Shown here: in pieces, positions 48,259-55,697 of the stretch
Layout: each line of letters opens with the position of its first letter
How positions within the stretch are numbered: position 1 is the stretch's first letter
Source of the DNA: Thiosocius sp963719025
Lineage (GTDB): Bacteria; Pseudomonadota; Gammaproteobacteria; Chromatiales; Chromatiaceae
Length of the DNA: 64,000 nucleotides
Direction of reading: 5' to 3'
Assembly: GCA_963719025.1 (NCBI GenBank)
Contig: CAVRBK010000062.1
Location: forward strand, 1-64,000
Notes under the pieces: model-generated
What the model was told of the DNA's origin: nothing
Databases searched by the model: none
Seen by the model: the letters and a program-made list of their open reading frames with translations, nothing else
Position numbers and translations under genes: made by a program

Positions 48259-48531
48259 CTAGTGGGCCAAGTGGAAAGTTCTGTAACGCTCAGCCGCGCC
48301 ACAAGCATTGTGGGCAAGGCGCAGTCCGCAGGGAATGGCAGCGCCCTTTCCAAGGACTGCAACACAGCCCACGATGCTTGTGGCGCGGCCCTTCGGGAGC
48401 CGCTGTGCGAGCGCGACTCAAGTGCTGCGTTTCTGCAAGGCAACGGCCGCTGCCTGGCAAGAAACGCAACACTAGATTCGCGCTCGCACAGCGGCTCTGA
48501 GTGTTACAGAACTTTCCACTTGGCCCACTAG
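48259..48531. mobile_element. MITE-like element with 35-base terminal repeats and two internal hairpins
   Basis: The 35-base ends (48259-48293 and 48497-48531) are inverted copies with one mismatch, both terminating in CTAG. Inside are two long stem-loops: 23-base arms at 48293-48315 and 48367-48389 (one mismatch), and perfect 20-base arms at 48397-48416 and 48478-48497. Each has a further paired core. No protein is encoded. The element abuts the lipoprotein stop at 48538. Confidence 0.75.
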
Positions 48532-48537
48532 CCAAGC

Positions 48538-49218
48538 TCAGGGTGCCAGCCCCCTGTCCTGCCCATAGATGCCATCCACACGATAGCTTGCGTTGCTGTC
48601 ACCACTCTCGAGGATTGCGTCAATCCACAGCGTGCGCCCGTGCGAGCCGCCTCCGGAGGAAGTCGCCGCGATGATCTGTGTTTCCGCCACGCCTCGCTCG
48701 ATGAGGATCTGGAAACGACCATTTGCCAAATTGACCCAAACCGAGATGAGGTGCGGCTCATTGACGTCGTAGTCCGTCAGCGAGTTGGGGCCCAGATAGA
48801 CCTCGCCATCCCTAAACCAGATCGGTGGGATCAGATTGATATCGTTACCGTCCTCCAGGATCCCCACTTCAATGCGCACGACTGCACCGGCGGAGGCTTG
48901 TCCACGCCATTGCGCCACAACAACCCGATCGCTGGAAATCAAAGGCTGGGCCTGGAAACGCACCCGAGGGTTGCCTTCCGTGGTCGACGCCGGCCCCGCG
49001 ATCCGCAGACTTCTGTTGCCGATAATGGGACTTGTGTTGACCACGCTGACATCGCCCTGCGCGGGGATCGTTGTCACCAGATCCAGTTGCGCACTTGGCG
49101 GTTGCGACATCGGCGGCTGGTTCAGCGGATCACTTTCAAAGTCGATCCGCATGAGGTCGGTACAGGCTGAAAGGGTCAGAGCAAGGCCCAGTACGGACAG
49201 CCCGCGCAAGAAGGTCAT
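48538..49218 (-). CDS. Hypothetical lipoprotein, 226 residues
   Basis: ATG 49218 starts a lipoprotein signal (MTFLRGLSVLGLALTLSAC). A Pro-rich linker is followed by a beta-rich domain (VVVAQWRGQASAGAVVRIEVG, VSVWVNLANG-like, IDAILESGDSNASYRVDGIYG) like a concanavalin-type or jelly-roll fold. The longer upstream frame lacks support. No family is assigned. It ends 7 bases from the hairpin element. Confidence 0.6.
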   Translation of the reverse strand: MTFLRGLSVLGLALTLSACTDLMRIDFESDPLNQPPMSQPPSAQLDLVTTIPAQGDVSVVNTSPIIGNRSLRIAGPASTTEGNPRVRFQAQPLISSDRVVVAQWRGQASAGAVVRIEVGILEDGNDINLIPPIWFRDGEVYLGPNSLTDYDVNEPHLISVWVNLANGRFQILIERGVAETQIIAATSSGGGSHGRTLWIDAILESGDSNASYRVDGIYGQDRGLAP

Positions 49219-49409
49219 CGCAAAAGCTCTCGTCAGTAAATCGTAGAAGAAGTCTATCGCATTCTCGGCGCTTTCCCCCACGACGGCCCAGACCGGCGCG
49301 GTCACCCTGATCCAGCGCTTTGGAAGCGCGCTCAACCTCAATGTCCACATGCTGTTCCCGGATAGGGTGTATATCGAGCGTTCCGACGGCTCAATGCGTT
49401 TTCCTAGCG

Positions 49410-49890
49410 TAATCGGGGACAGACCAGAATGGCACTAAGTTAAGCCTGCTCAGCACGGATTTCCGGGTGCTCCTTGATTCCCAAGATGGGACAATTGGGC
49501 ATGACAAACAAGACGTTATTCCTGCCTGGATTTCATCTTCCTACACTGCGCCGCAAACCGCGTACGGCGAGTCAGATACTGGCTGAGGAAAGAGCGCGTG
49601 TTCGCCGTCATTCCATCAGTCAACTTGGTGTTCTGTTCTCGAGAATCTTACCCGCCAAGGCGTTGGAACTGGATGCAGACGGAGCATTCAGTCGACGCCG
49701 CCTGTTCAGCAAGTCCAACACCTTTTGGGCCTTTTTCTCACAAGTGCTGGATGCGGATGGCGGCTGCCAGGAAGTCGTTCCTAAGGTCCAGGCTTTCGCC
49801 GCTGCGCGCGCCATGCCGGCTCCCTCGGCGTCCACGTCTGCCTACTGTCAGGCACGCAGCAAACTCGAGGAAAGCGATCTGGCATCATTT
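49410..49890 (+). mobile_element. IS4-family insertion sequence, left-end fragment
   Basis: The segment begins with a sequence typical of IS4-type ends (CGGGGACAGACCAGAATGG near 49410-49428) and contains the start of a transposase gene. It breaks off near 49890 inside a toxin gene. No right end or catalytic region remains. Confidence 0.6.
49501..49890 (+). pseudogene. IS4-family transposase, N-terminal fragment
   Basis: MTNKTLFLPGFHLPTLRR and later RRRLFSKSNTFWAFFSQVLDADGGC and PSASTSAYCQARSKL match the N-terminal part of IS4-type transposases. The frame runs about 130 residues and ends in foreign sequence at the junction. The DDE core is missing. Confidence 0.75.
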
Positions 49891-50101
49891 CGCTGTGATA
49901 GTAGTAAATGACGCGAATACCACCGCTCTTTCCGCCTCCCCGGCGAGCCCACCGCAATTTTCGAATTCCACCGGTACCTTGGATCAGTACCCCGGCACTG
50001 GGGTGTTCAGCGAGATAGGCGATCAAATCTGCTCGCTCCTCATCAGACAAAAGACTTCCGATCTTGCGCTGAAAAGGTGCAGTTTCGGCGATCGTGATCA
50101 T
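49888..50101 (-). pseudogene. Truncated HigB/RelE-type toxin (cassette 8)
   Basis: MITIAETAPFQRKIGSLLSDEE and GTGGIRKLRWARRGGGKSGG to YYYHSEM match the toxin at 50550-50891 (GTGGIRKLRWAIGSKGKSGG, YYYHNEA). The C-terminal third is replaced by antisense IS4 sequence. No antitoxin gene remains. This is the last recognisable cassette of the array. Confidence 0.75.
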
Positions 50102-50147
50102 TGGCAGTTGATGTACGCCATTGGCGTAGTTGTCAAATGCGCTTTTT

Positions 50148-50267
50148 CAAACGTAACGCCGAGTTAAACGGCGCCGAACGCGGAGCGGGTTGCTGCGAAA
50201 CAATGCCGAAGGCATTTGCAGCAGGCCGCGGAGTGTTCGGGGTCCGTTTGAACGACTTGTTAGCACC
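50148..50267 (-). repeat. Integron attC site between cassettes 8 and 7
   Basis: The plus-strand text runs from AACGTAACGCC to CTTGTTAGCACC with an inverted inner pair (GGCGCCGAACGC and GTTCGGGGTCCG). GTTAGCACC at 50259-50267 is the cassette 7 end box. The cassette orientation is minus. Confidence 0.75.
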
Positions 50268-50269
50268 GA

Positions 50270-50557
50270 TTAGCCAGCCAAGGCTTTCAATACAGCTTGC
50301 GGCTCTTTTTCAACCACGTTGAGCAGGACCAACGCCGGACCTTGAGGTACGCGATCGCCACGCTCCCAGTGCCGCAGAGTACTGACGCTGATGCCAAAGG
50401 CCGATGCAAATTCGTTTTGGCTCATGCCCATCTTTGCCCGGACATTCTTCACATCGATAGGCGAGAACTCATGCACTACGGCCTCCGGACATTTGCCCTC
50501 GGAGTACGCTACTGCTTCTTCCAGGCCTTTTCTGATGCTGTTAGCAATTTCAGACAT
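50270..50557 (-). CDS. higA: HigA-type XRE antitoxin (cassette 7)
   Basis: The 95-residue protein (MSEIANSIRKGLEEAVAYSEG) has a helix-turn-helix in VRAKMGMSQNEFASAFGISVSTLRHWERG and a C-terminal tail. This is the two-part antitoxin of HigBA-2 systems. It overlaps the toxin gene end by eight bases. The start is ATG 50557, preceded by an in-frame ATG at 50566. Confidence 0.85.
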   Translation of the reverse strand: MSEIANSIRKGLEEAVAYSEGKCPEAVVHEFSPIDVKNVRAKMGMSQNEFASAFGISVSTLRHWERGDRVPQGPALVLLNVVEKEPQAVLKALAG

Positions 50558-50891
50558 TTTTACCACCGTAGTTCTTAGCCAGGATATTCGTGAGCTTGGC
50601 GAATTCGTTCCGTTCGGATTGGGAAAGATTGGCTTTATCGCTCTTGCCGAATACGGTTAAAAGGAACAGCGGTATCGCTTCATTGTGGTAGTAGTAAATG
50701 ACGCGAACACCGCCGCTTTTTCCTTTGCTACCAATTGCCCACCGCAGTTTTCGAATACCGCCGGTACCTTGCATGATTGCGCCAGACTGCGGATGCGCCG
50801 CCAAGTAACTGATAACGGCCTGCTTTTCGGAATCGGAGAGCAAAGATACGGCTCTGCGTTGAAATTCCGGTAACTCGACAATTGTTTGCAT
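50550..50891 (-). CDS. higB: HigB/RelE-type mRNA interferase toxin (cassette 7)
   Basis: The 113-residue toxin (MQTIVELPEFQRRAVSLLSD) has a RelE fold: GTGGIRKLRWAIGSKGKSGG, RVIYYYHNEAIPLFLLTVFGK and a C-terminal helix. Ribosome-dependent mRNA cleavage is expected. Toxin precedes antitoxin, the HigBA order. Confidence 0.87.
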   Translation of the reverse strand: MQTIVELPEFQRRAVSLLSDSEKQAVISYLAAHPQSGAIMQGTGGIRKLRWAIGSKGKSGGVRVIYYYHNEAIPLFLLTVFGKSDKANLSQSERNEFAKLTNILAKNYGGKNV

Positions 50892-50949
50892 GCCTCATAT
50901 GGTAATCCATTGGATTACCCTGTCAAGGCCGCCCAAACTCTGCATTTTC

Positions 50950-51088
50950 AGTGCTAACGCCCAGGTAAGCGGCGCTCAGCATGGAGCGATTGATCGGGCA
51001 AAAATGGCGAAGCCATGCCCGAATAAGCGCGGAGTGCTGAGCGTCCGAGTGAGCCGCAGGCGAACGGCTTGACCGCCTTGTTAGCGCT
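50950..51088 (-). repeat. Integron attC site between cassettes 7 and 6
   Basis: The 139-base imperfect palindrome runs from AGTGCTAACGCCC (50950-) to CGCCTTGTTAGCGCT (ending 51088). Inner arms GGCGCTCAGC and GCTGAGCGTCC, and ATGGCGAAGCCAT at the tip, are visible. It closely resembles the site at 54778-54916. Confidence 0.85.
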
Positions 51089-51317
51089 GTTTCTGCTGCG
51101 ATACGTATTCATCGAGCAGTTGCCTGATCATTTTCTGATACTGCGTGTGGTGCTTCTTTGCAGCTTCCTTGAAAAAAGCCACGCTCTCAGAACTCAACGC
51201 AATAGTGACTTTTGTTTGCTCATTCTTCAGCGCCAATTCTTCGGGTGACGGAAGAAAATCAGGCACCAGTTTGATTTCGCCGATGGGCTCATCGCTATAC
51301 CGAATTCGCTTGCTCAT
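51081..51317 (-). CDS. CopG/BrnA-like antitoxin without partner (cassette 6)
   Basis: The 78-residue protein (MSKRIRYSDEPIGEIKLVPD) ends in a ribbon-helix-helix segment (KVTIALSSESVAFFKEAAKK, then YQKMIRQLLDEYV). It is probably a lone antitoxin; no toxin lies in the cassette, which is only about 260 bases. Its TAA stop overlaps the attC end box. Confidence 0.7.
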   Translation of the reverse strand: MSKRIRYSDEPIGEIKLVPDFLPSPEELALKNEQTKVTIALSSESVAFFKEAAKKHHTQYQKMIRQLLDEYVSQQKQR

Positions 51318-51333
51318 AAACTTTCTTACCCTC

Positions 51334-51449
51334 GCGCCAGTAACCAGCACCGATGATCGCGCAATCATGGCGTAGCCATGCGCAAAAAGCCGCGGAGTGC
51401 CAGACGTCCCAACGAGCAAAGCGAGTGAGTTGAGCACCTTGTTATGCGC
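51334..51449 (-). repeat. Integron attC site between cassettes 6 and 5
   Basis: Spans GCGCCAGTAAC to CTTGTTATGCGC (51441-51449). The inner part includes GCGCAATCATGGCGTAGCCATGCGC, whose tip palindrome resembles the site near 54060. The left box departs from the consensus (extra bases), so recombination may be impaired. Confidence 0.7.
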
Positions 51450-51481
51450 ATCTCCCCCGCCTTGAGTGAAAAGACCCAGGT

Positions 51482-51507
51482 GTGTATAGTTACATACCGG
51501 CATACAC
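51482..51507 (+). promoter_or_regulatory. Putative operator/promoter dyad of vapBC
   Basis: GTGTAT (51482-51487) and ATACAC (51502-51507) form an inverted repeat with a 14-base spacer, 13 bases before the vapB start. VapBC complexes repress their own promoter at such dyads. This fits an internal promoter for a cassette gene pointing against the array. Confidence 0.45.
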
Positions 51508-51520
51508 ACCCGAGGCGGCT

Positions 51521-51715
51521 ATGCGTACCAACATTGTAATTGACGACGAATTGATGGATGACGCGATCAAACTTACCGGCGCTAAAACCAAGAAAGAAGC
51601 CGTCGAGCTCGGGCTTAAGACACTGATTCGGCTTAAGAAGCAAGAGAACATTCGGCACTTTCGCGGCAAACTGCACTGGGAAGGTGATCTGGACCAGTTG
51701 AGAAACAACAGGTGA
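51521..51715 (+). CDS. vapB: VapB antitoxin (cassette 5)
   Basis: The 64-residue protein begins MRTNIVIDDELMDDAIKLTG, the standard VapB ribbon-helix-helix start, and ends KLHWEGDLDQLRNN as in toxin-wrapping tails. ATG 51521 is preceded by GGCGG. The stop overlaps vapC by four bases (GTGA). Confidence 0.9.
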   Translation: MRTNIVIDDELMDDAIKLTGAKTKKEAVELGLKTLIRLKKQENIRHFRGKLHWEGDLDQLRNNR

Positions 51716-52113
51716 CGCTTGTTGATTCCAGCGTTTGGATCGATTTCTTCAACGGCAAAAGCACACCTGAAACCGAGCAGTTGGATAAATTGCTCGGTTT
51801 CGAACCCATAGCCATGGGCGACCTGATTCTTACCGAAGTACTGCAAGGTTTTAGGCATAAAAAAGACTACGAAACGGCAAAAGAACTTCTTACTTCTCTT
51901 ACCACATTCGATCTCCTTGGAACCAAACGCGCGATCCAGTGTGCCGAGAATTTTCGAGCGCTACGCAGTAAAGGAATAACCGTTCGAAAAACCGTAGACG
52001 TAATCATCGCGACTTTCTGTATCGACAACGACATCCCTCTCCTACACCACGACAAGGATTTTGATCCTTTTCAAAAGCACCTTGGGCTTCGAAACGCCCT
52101 TCTAAACGCATAA
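51712..52113 (+). CDS. vapC: VapC PIN-domain toxin ribonuclease (cassette 5)
   Basis: The 133-residue PIN-domain protein has acidic residues in VDSSVWIDFF, ILTEVLQGF, KTVDVIIATFC and LLHHDKDFD. It starts at GTG 51712 inside the vapB stop. Its TAA stop lies in the attC left box. The vapBC pair is read on the plus strand, opposite to the other cassettes. Confidence 0.9.
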   Translation: MTLVDSSVWIDFFNGKSTPETEQLDKLLGFEPIAMGDLILTEVLQGFRHKKDYETAKELLTSLTTFDLLGTKRAIQCAENFRALRSKGITVRKTVDVIIATFCIDNDIPLLHHDKDFDPFQKHLGLRNALLNA

Positions 52114-52227
52114 TGCCTACATCAGCTGCTGACGAAAGTGGCGATTTTTTGTGTGATCATCAAGCGCCAGCGAGTAACACAAAAAAACGGCGCTTTCGGC
52201 AATCCGCTGGATGTTCTTGTTATGTGT
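52106..52227 (-). repeat. Integron attC site between cassettes 5 and 4
   Basis: Spans ACGCATAAT to TTCTTGTTATGTGT (52219-52227), with an inner pair such as GAAAGTGGCG and CGGCGCTTTCGG. It overlaps the last codons of vapC. Less like the other sites, so this cassette may have a different origin. Confidence 0.72.
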
Positions 52228-52245
52228 TTTTTTAAGTTCATGCAG

Positions 52246-52578
52246 CTAATTTTCTTTATCCGACATTTGAATCATCTCAGAAATCTCTAATGTTCCATTG
52301 ATCTCCAGAAATGGACAGGATTGCGCCACTTTCAACGCTGCTTCCATTGAAGGCATTTTGATGATGCTCAGCCCTGACATTGCTGTTGTGGTCCCGGGTT
52401 CAATTGTACTGTCAGGATGCACGGTATGTGTATCCTTGAACGGAATCGCAGGACTGACGACCGCATCACCCAATGATGACAGCCATTGTTGATATTTGGT
52501 GAAGTGCTTTTGCCCTTCTTCTGGATCAGGTGGTGGCTCACCACCCAAGTAAACGAAAATGTATTGCGGCATTGCCAA
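52246..52578 (-). CDS. YCII-related domain protein (cassette 4)
   Basis: The 110-residue protein (MPQYIFVYLGGEPPPDPEEG after two residues) has a YCII/DGPF-type pattern: YQQWLSSLGDAVVSPAIPF and AALKVAQSCPFLEING. Such ferredoxin-like domains are frequent in integron cassettes; activity is unknown. Confidence 0.75.
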   Translation of the reverse strand: MAMPQYIFVYLGGEPPPDPEEGQKHFTKYQQWLSSLGDAVVSPAIPFKDTHTVHPDSTIEPGTTTAMSGLSIIKMPSMEAALKVAQSCPFLEINGTLEISEMIQMSDKEN

Positions 52579-52631
52579 ATGTCCTCATGAATATATTGAT
52601 GAAATATTATCTATTCTTAATCTTTTGGTTG

Positions 52632-52640
52632 GCACATAAC
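52632..52640 (-). repeat. Left part of attC between cassettes 4 and 3, cut by an insertion sequence
   Basis: GCACATAAC is the start box of cassette 4, directly followed by the left end of the IS1182-type element. The remainder of this attC continues at 54026-54155. Confidence 0.7.
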
Positions 52641-54025
52641 GAGACTGTCGAATTTCTGATTTTGAAAACACTACCAGCTTGGCCTTCATTTCTCGGATTC
52701 CCTTCAGTCTTCTGTGCGGATATTCAGTACAGCGATTGATCTCGCGTGTTCAGGTCGCAGATGACACGGCTCGCATGCCGACTTTGGGGCGGTGAATTTA
52801 ATCCCTGTTCGGCCTTTGATGGTGACGTTGGCGCCATTGCGGTACAGCCCTTTACCGGCCGGACAGGTGCAAGTAAGACCTTGGGCTTTGGTGGTTTGTA
52901 TTTGTCTGCGTCGGCAACACGGGAATCGCGTTTGCGAAAGCAGTTGTCAGCGACATAGGCATCGCAGTGCTGCTCTTCGAGCCAGTCGAGGTTGTTGGCG
53001 CTGTGAAAGCCGGAATCGGCGGTCAGTTTTGCTTCCGCCAGCACGTTCCCTGATAGACCGGCATCCTGAAAGTTCTCCCGCAGGACTTTCAGTATCGGCT
53101 GCAGCAGTTCCTGCTCTTGCGGCGCACCGTGCGCCTGGGCTTCGACGATCACCTGGTGTTTGTCGTCTGTTACGGCCACCGCCGTATAGCCCTGCATCAC
53201 GCCTTTGCCGGTCTTCATCTTGGCGCTTTCGTTGTCGGTGACGTTGCTCTTGCGCTCTTTGCCATTCGGGCCCAGCTTAGGCTGGGCGTCTTGCAGAAAG
53301 GCCTTGATCTTCGCGCTCTGACGACTGAGTTTCTCGATCTGCTTTGCCGCGTGGACCTCCAGATCGCCTTGGGCATCGCGGGCATCTTCGAGGTGGTGTG
53401 CCTTGAGCATCCGTTCAACGGCACGATCCAGCTTTTTGACTTTGGCCTTCAGCTCGTCGATCCGGCCACTCAGTTCCTTCGACGCGTTCGACGGCAATTT
53501 CACGCCATCGATGGCGAAGTGCTCACGCCCGATCAGGCCCGCTTGATCGCAAACCAGTAGAACCTCTCGAAACACGGTTTGAATAGCGTCCGGCGAGCGA
53601 CTGATAAACGCCGCTATCGTTGAGTGGTCCGGCTTTGCCTCACCACTCAACGCCATGAACTGCACGTTCTGCTTACAAGCCTGCTCAATTCTCCGGCTGC
53701 CGATCAGGCCTCGCGCATAGGCGAACAACACGATCTTCAGCAGCACTTTCGGATGGTAGGCACGCGCACCCAATGCGTCGTTGTCGTATTGCGCATCGAA
53801 CGCCGACAGGTCAACGCTATGCTCGAACAGATGGTGCAAGGCGTATTCAAATGTTCCGGGAAGGATCTGCTTGTCGAAGCAGATCGGAACAAAAGCATCC
53901 TGTTGCAGATTGACGGGTTTATAGCGGGGCATCCGTTCCTCCGTGTTCGACTAACTGCTGTCGGTGCTGATCTATTTAGACAATGCCAATGATTTTAAGC
54001 GATTGCGGACTTATTCGACAGTCTC
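52641..54025. mobile_element. IS1182-type insertion sequence, internally deleted
   Basis: Exact 13-base terminal repeats GAGACTGTCGAAT (52641-52653) and its complement (54013-54025) bound 1385 bases. AAC occurs on both sides, consistent with a short target duplication. The element is shorter than full IS1182 members and has lost transposase 3' sequence. It lies within an attC. Confidence 0.85.
52704..53932 (-). pseudogene. IS1182-family transposase, frameshifted and 3'-truncated
   Basis: The first frame (MPRYKPVNLQQDAFVPICFD, SRRIEQACKQNVQFMALSG, ADSGFHSANNL) is a normal IS1182 transposase N-terminal and central part. At about 52880 one base is missing. The other frame continues GLTCTCPAGKGLYRNGANV and EPCHLRPEH to a TGA at 52704. 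Homologues are longer, so the element cannot move by itself. Confidence 0.8.
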
Positions 54026-54155
54026 AACGCCCAGGTAAGCGGCGGCTGGTGTTCAGCGGCGTTCGCGCAATCATGGCGAAGCCATGCGCAAAAAGCGCGG
54101 AGTGCTGAGACGTCCGAATGAGCAAAGCGAACGGCTTGACCGCCTTGTTATGTGC
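54026..54155 (-). repeat. Main part of attC between cassettes 4 and 3
   Basis: Spans AACGCCCAGGTAAGCGGCGG to CGCCTTGTTATGTGC (54147-54155). With the nine bases left of the insertion sequence it restores GCACATAACGCCC, a normal attC left box. Inner arms and the tip ATGGCGAAGCCAT match the neighbouring sites. Confidence 0.82.
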
Positions 54156-54157
54156 TT

Positions 54158-54439
54158 TCACGCCGCCGACAGCCGCTTAACCCGCAATTCTTTGCGATGC
54201 TGCTCGGCTTGCCAAAGATCGTACTGCGTTTGTTGATTCAGCCAGCTTTCGGACGAGGTATCGAATGCAATCGATAGCCGCACCGCCATTTCGGGACTGA
54301 TGCCCGACTTACCGTTGATGATGCTCGAAAGCGTTTTGCGGCTGACACCAAGCGCTTCTGCTGCCTCGGTAACCGATAGCTCAAGAGGCTCAAGGCAAAG
54401 CTCTTTGATAATTTCGCCTGGATGAGGAGGATTGTGCAT
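54158..54439 (-). CDS. higA: HigA-type antitoxin (cassette 3)
   Basis: The 93-residue protein (MHNPPHPGEIIKELCLEPLE) is an XRE helix-turn-helix antitoxin of the VapI/HigA type, with VTEAAEALGVSRKTLSSIINGKSGI. It follows the toxin gene by 16 bases, the HigBA order. An in-frame ATG two codons upstream is the alternative start. Confidence 0.88.
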   Translation of the reverse strand: MHNPPHPGEIIKELCLEPLELSVTEAAEALGVSRKTLSSIINGKSGISPEMAVRLSIAFDTSSESWLNQQTQYDLWQAEQHRKELRVKRLSAA

Positions 54440-54454
54440 CAGCATGACATTGCC

Positions 54455-54733
54455 TCAGTGGTAATCTTCGTAATCGACAACTTCGGCGTGAACACCATTG
54501 AACCGGAATGTGACGCGCCAGTTGCCACTGACTCTAACTGACCAGGTTTCTTTTCGATCTCCTGTGAGTTGATGCAAATACAACCCGGGGAGATCCATAT
54601 CGGCCGGTGACGTAGACGCATTCAACCGGCCCAAAATCAGCCGAAGCCGATTCGCGTGTTTCGCTTGGATTCCGGACTTCTTCCCTGTTTTGAAGAAGCG
54701 CTCCAGACCCTTGTGCTTGAAACTCTGGATCAT
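54455..54733 (-). CDS. higB: HigB-type toxin (cassette 3)
   Basis: The 92-residue toxin MIQSFKHKGLERFFKTGKKSG to VRVSGNWRVTFRFNGVHAEVVDYEDYH matches the HigB family of ribosome-associated mRNA interferases over its full length. A palindromic GTAACCCGTTACGTTAC stretch at 54743-54759 upstream is a likely operator. Confidence 0.9.
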   Translation of the reverse strand: MIQSFKHKGLERFFKTGKKSGIQAKHANRLRLILGRLNASTSPADMDLPGLYLHQLTGDRKETWSVRVSGNWRVTFRFNGVHAEVVDYEDYH

Positions 54734-54742
54734 GCGACAAAG

Positions 54743-54759
54743 CGTAACCCGTTACGTTA
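54743..54759 (-). promoter_or_regulatory. Possible HigBA operator
   Basis: GTAACCCGTTAC and the adjoining GTAACGTAAC-like repeats, read on either strand, form a small dyad 10-26 bases upstream of higB. HigA proteins bind such palindromes to repress their operon. Confidence 0.35.
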
Positions 54760-54777
54760 CACTTCGCAACCCTTTCT

Positions 54778-54916
54778 GCACATAACGCGGAGGTAAGCGG
54801 CGCTCAGTGCGGAGCGATTGGTCGGGCAAAAATGGCGAAGCCATGCCCGAGAAAGCGCGGAGTGCTGAGCGTCCGAGTGAGCCGCAGGCGAACGGCTTGA
54901 CCGACTTGTTAGCTGC
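54778..54916 (-). repeat. Integron attC site between cassettes 3 and 2
   Basis: The 139-base site runs from GCACATAACGCGG to CGACTTGTTAGCTGC. GCACATAAC (54778-54786) is the exact reverse complement of GTTATGTGC (54147-54155), the other end box of cassette 3. The inner arms are almost identical to those at 50950-51088. Confidence 0.87.
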
Positions 54917-55172
54917 TCTTGTAGATCGCGGACCGATGGCCAACTTTGACGACCATGACGATGAGTTCGTTTTCGCGGATTTCATAGACAATTCGGTAGA
55001 CTCCCTGTCGAACCCGGTACCGTTCTTGAGCGGAAAGCTTTACGCACCCCTCTCCGCGAGGATCATCGCGCAAAGCCTCGATCCGCTTCAGGATGCGCGA
55101 AACATCCTTTTTGGGGATGCTCCGGAAATCTTTCGCGACGGATTTCTTGAATACAAGCTCATAACTTGCCAT
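54909..55172 (-). CDS. relE: RelE/ParE-type toxin (cassette 2)
   Basis: The 87-residue protein (MASYELVFKKSVAKDFRSIP) is a RelE-fold toxin: RILKRIEALRDDPRGEGCVKL, RYRVRQGVYRIVYEI and KVGHRSAIYK. It follows and overlaps the antitoxin gene by 14 bases. Its stop lies in the attC box. Confidence 0.9.
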   Translation of the reverse strand: MASYELVFKKSVAKDFRSIPKKDVSRILKRIEALRDDPRGEGCVKLSAQERYRVRQGVYRIVYEIRENELIVMVVKVGHRSAIYKSS

Positions 55173-55392
55173 GCGATTTCAAATCTTTCAGCAGGGCCTC
55201 GTAGCTCAGCGTTGGCTCTTCGGCACGCTCTTCGAACACGCTCAAATCTTCGGCATCTTCACGCAGGGCCATCCGAACCGCCTCATTCACTACCTCAGAG
55301 ACGGATTGGTGCGTATTTGCGGCCTTAACCCGCAAGGCGTGATGGATTTCGGGTTCGAAGTAAATGGTTGATCTTTTGGACATTTCGCTCAT
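55159..55392 (-). CDS. relB: RelB/CopG-type antitoxin (cassette 2)
   Basis: The 77-residue protein (MSKRSTIYFEPEIHHALRVK after a short lead) has a ribbon-helix-helix N-terminus (HQSVSEVVNEAVRMALRED) and a C-terminal helix for toxin binding. ATG 55392 or the in-frame ATG three codons later is the start. Confidence 0.88.
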   Translation of the reverse strand: MSEMSKRSTIYFEPEIHHALRVKAANTHQSVSEVVNEAVRMALREDAEDLSVFEERAEEPTLSYEALLKDLKSHGKL

Positions 55393-55454
55393 AGCAATGC
55401 ACCTCCGACCTCAAGACTAGCGTTAAGACGCTAAAACGTCAATCAGGGCTTTCT

Positions 55455-55478
55455 GCAGCTGAACTATTTGTTAGAAGC
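55455..55478 (-). repeat. Minimal attC-like junction between cassettes 2 and 1
   Basis: GCAGCTGAAC (55455-55464) and GTTAGAAGC (55470-55478) are separated by five bases. They correspond to the cassette 2 start box with one extra base and the cassette 1 end box. The usual attC palindrome is missing. Confidence 0.5.
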
Positions 55479-55697
55479 AATTTGTTCCAGGCGCTCGGCC
55501 AGCCACACCTTGATTACGGATTGACGTGTTACGCCCATACGCCCTGCTTCTCGGTCTAGGGATTCGATCATCCATGCTGGAAAATCGACATTCACTCGAC
55601 GCTGTTCTTGACGGGGTCTGCGAGCCTTAGAAAGATCGAGAACGCCAGTGACATCTTCTCCTTTCTCGAACTTCGCATCGAAGCTTTTAGCCTTCAT
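55464..55697 (-). CDS. brnA: BrnA-type antitoxin (cassette 1)
   Basis: The 77-residue protein (MKAKSFDAKFEKGEDVTGVLD) has VNVDFPAWMIESLDREAGRMG and VTRQSVIKVWLAERLEQ, the ribbon-helix-helix pattern of BrnA. It begins inside the brnT end (ATG overlaps the final codons). Its last codons pass through the cassette end box. Confidence 0.85.
   Translation of the reverse strand: MKAKSFDAKFEKGEDVTGVLDLSKARRPRQEQRRVNVDFPAWMIESLDREAGRMGVTRQSVIKVWLAERLEQIASNK

Noticed and set aside
48169..48531. Short open frames across the hairpin element on both strands
   Set aside because: They follow the inverted repeats and give proline/alanine/arginine-rich translations without similarity to proteins.
50148..54916. 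Recurring attC-like blocks considered as CRISPR or REP repeats
   Set aside because: They are 116-139 bases, imperfect palindromes bounded by GTTRRRY-type boxes and separated by genes, which is integron structure.
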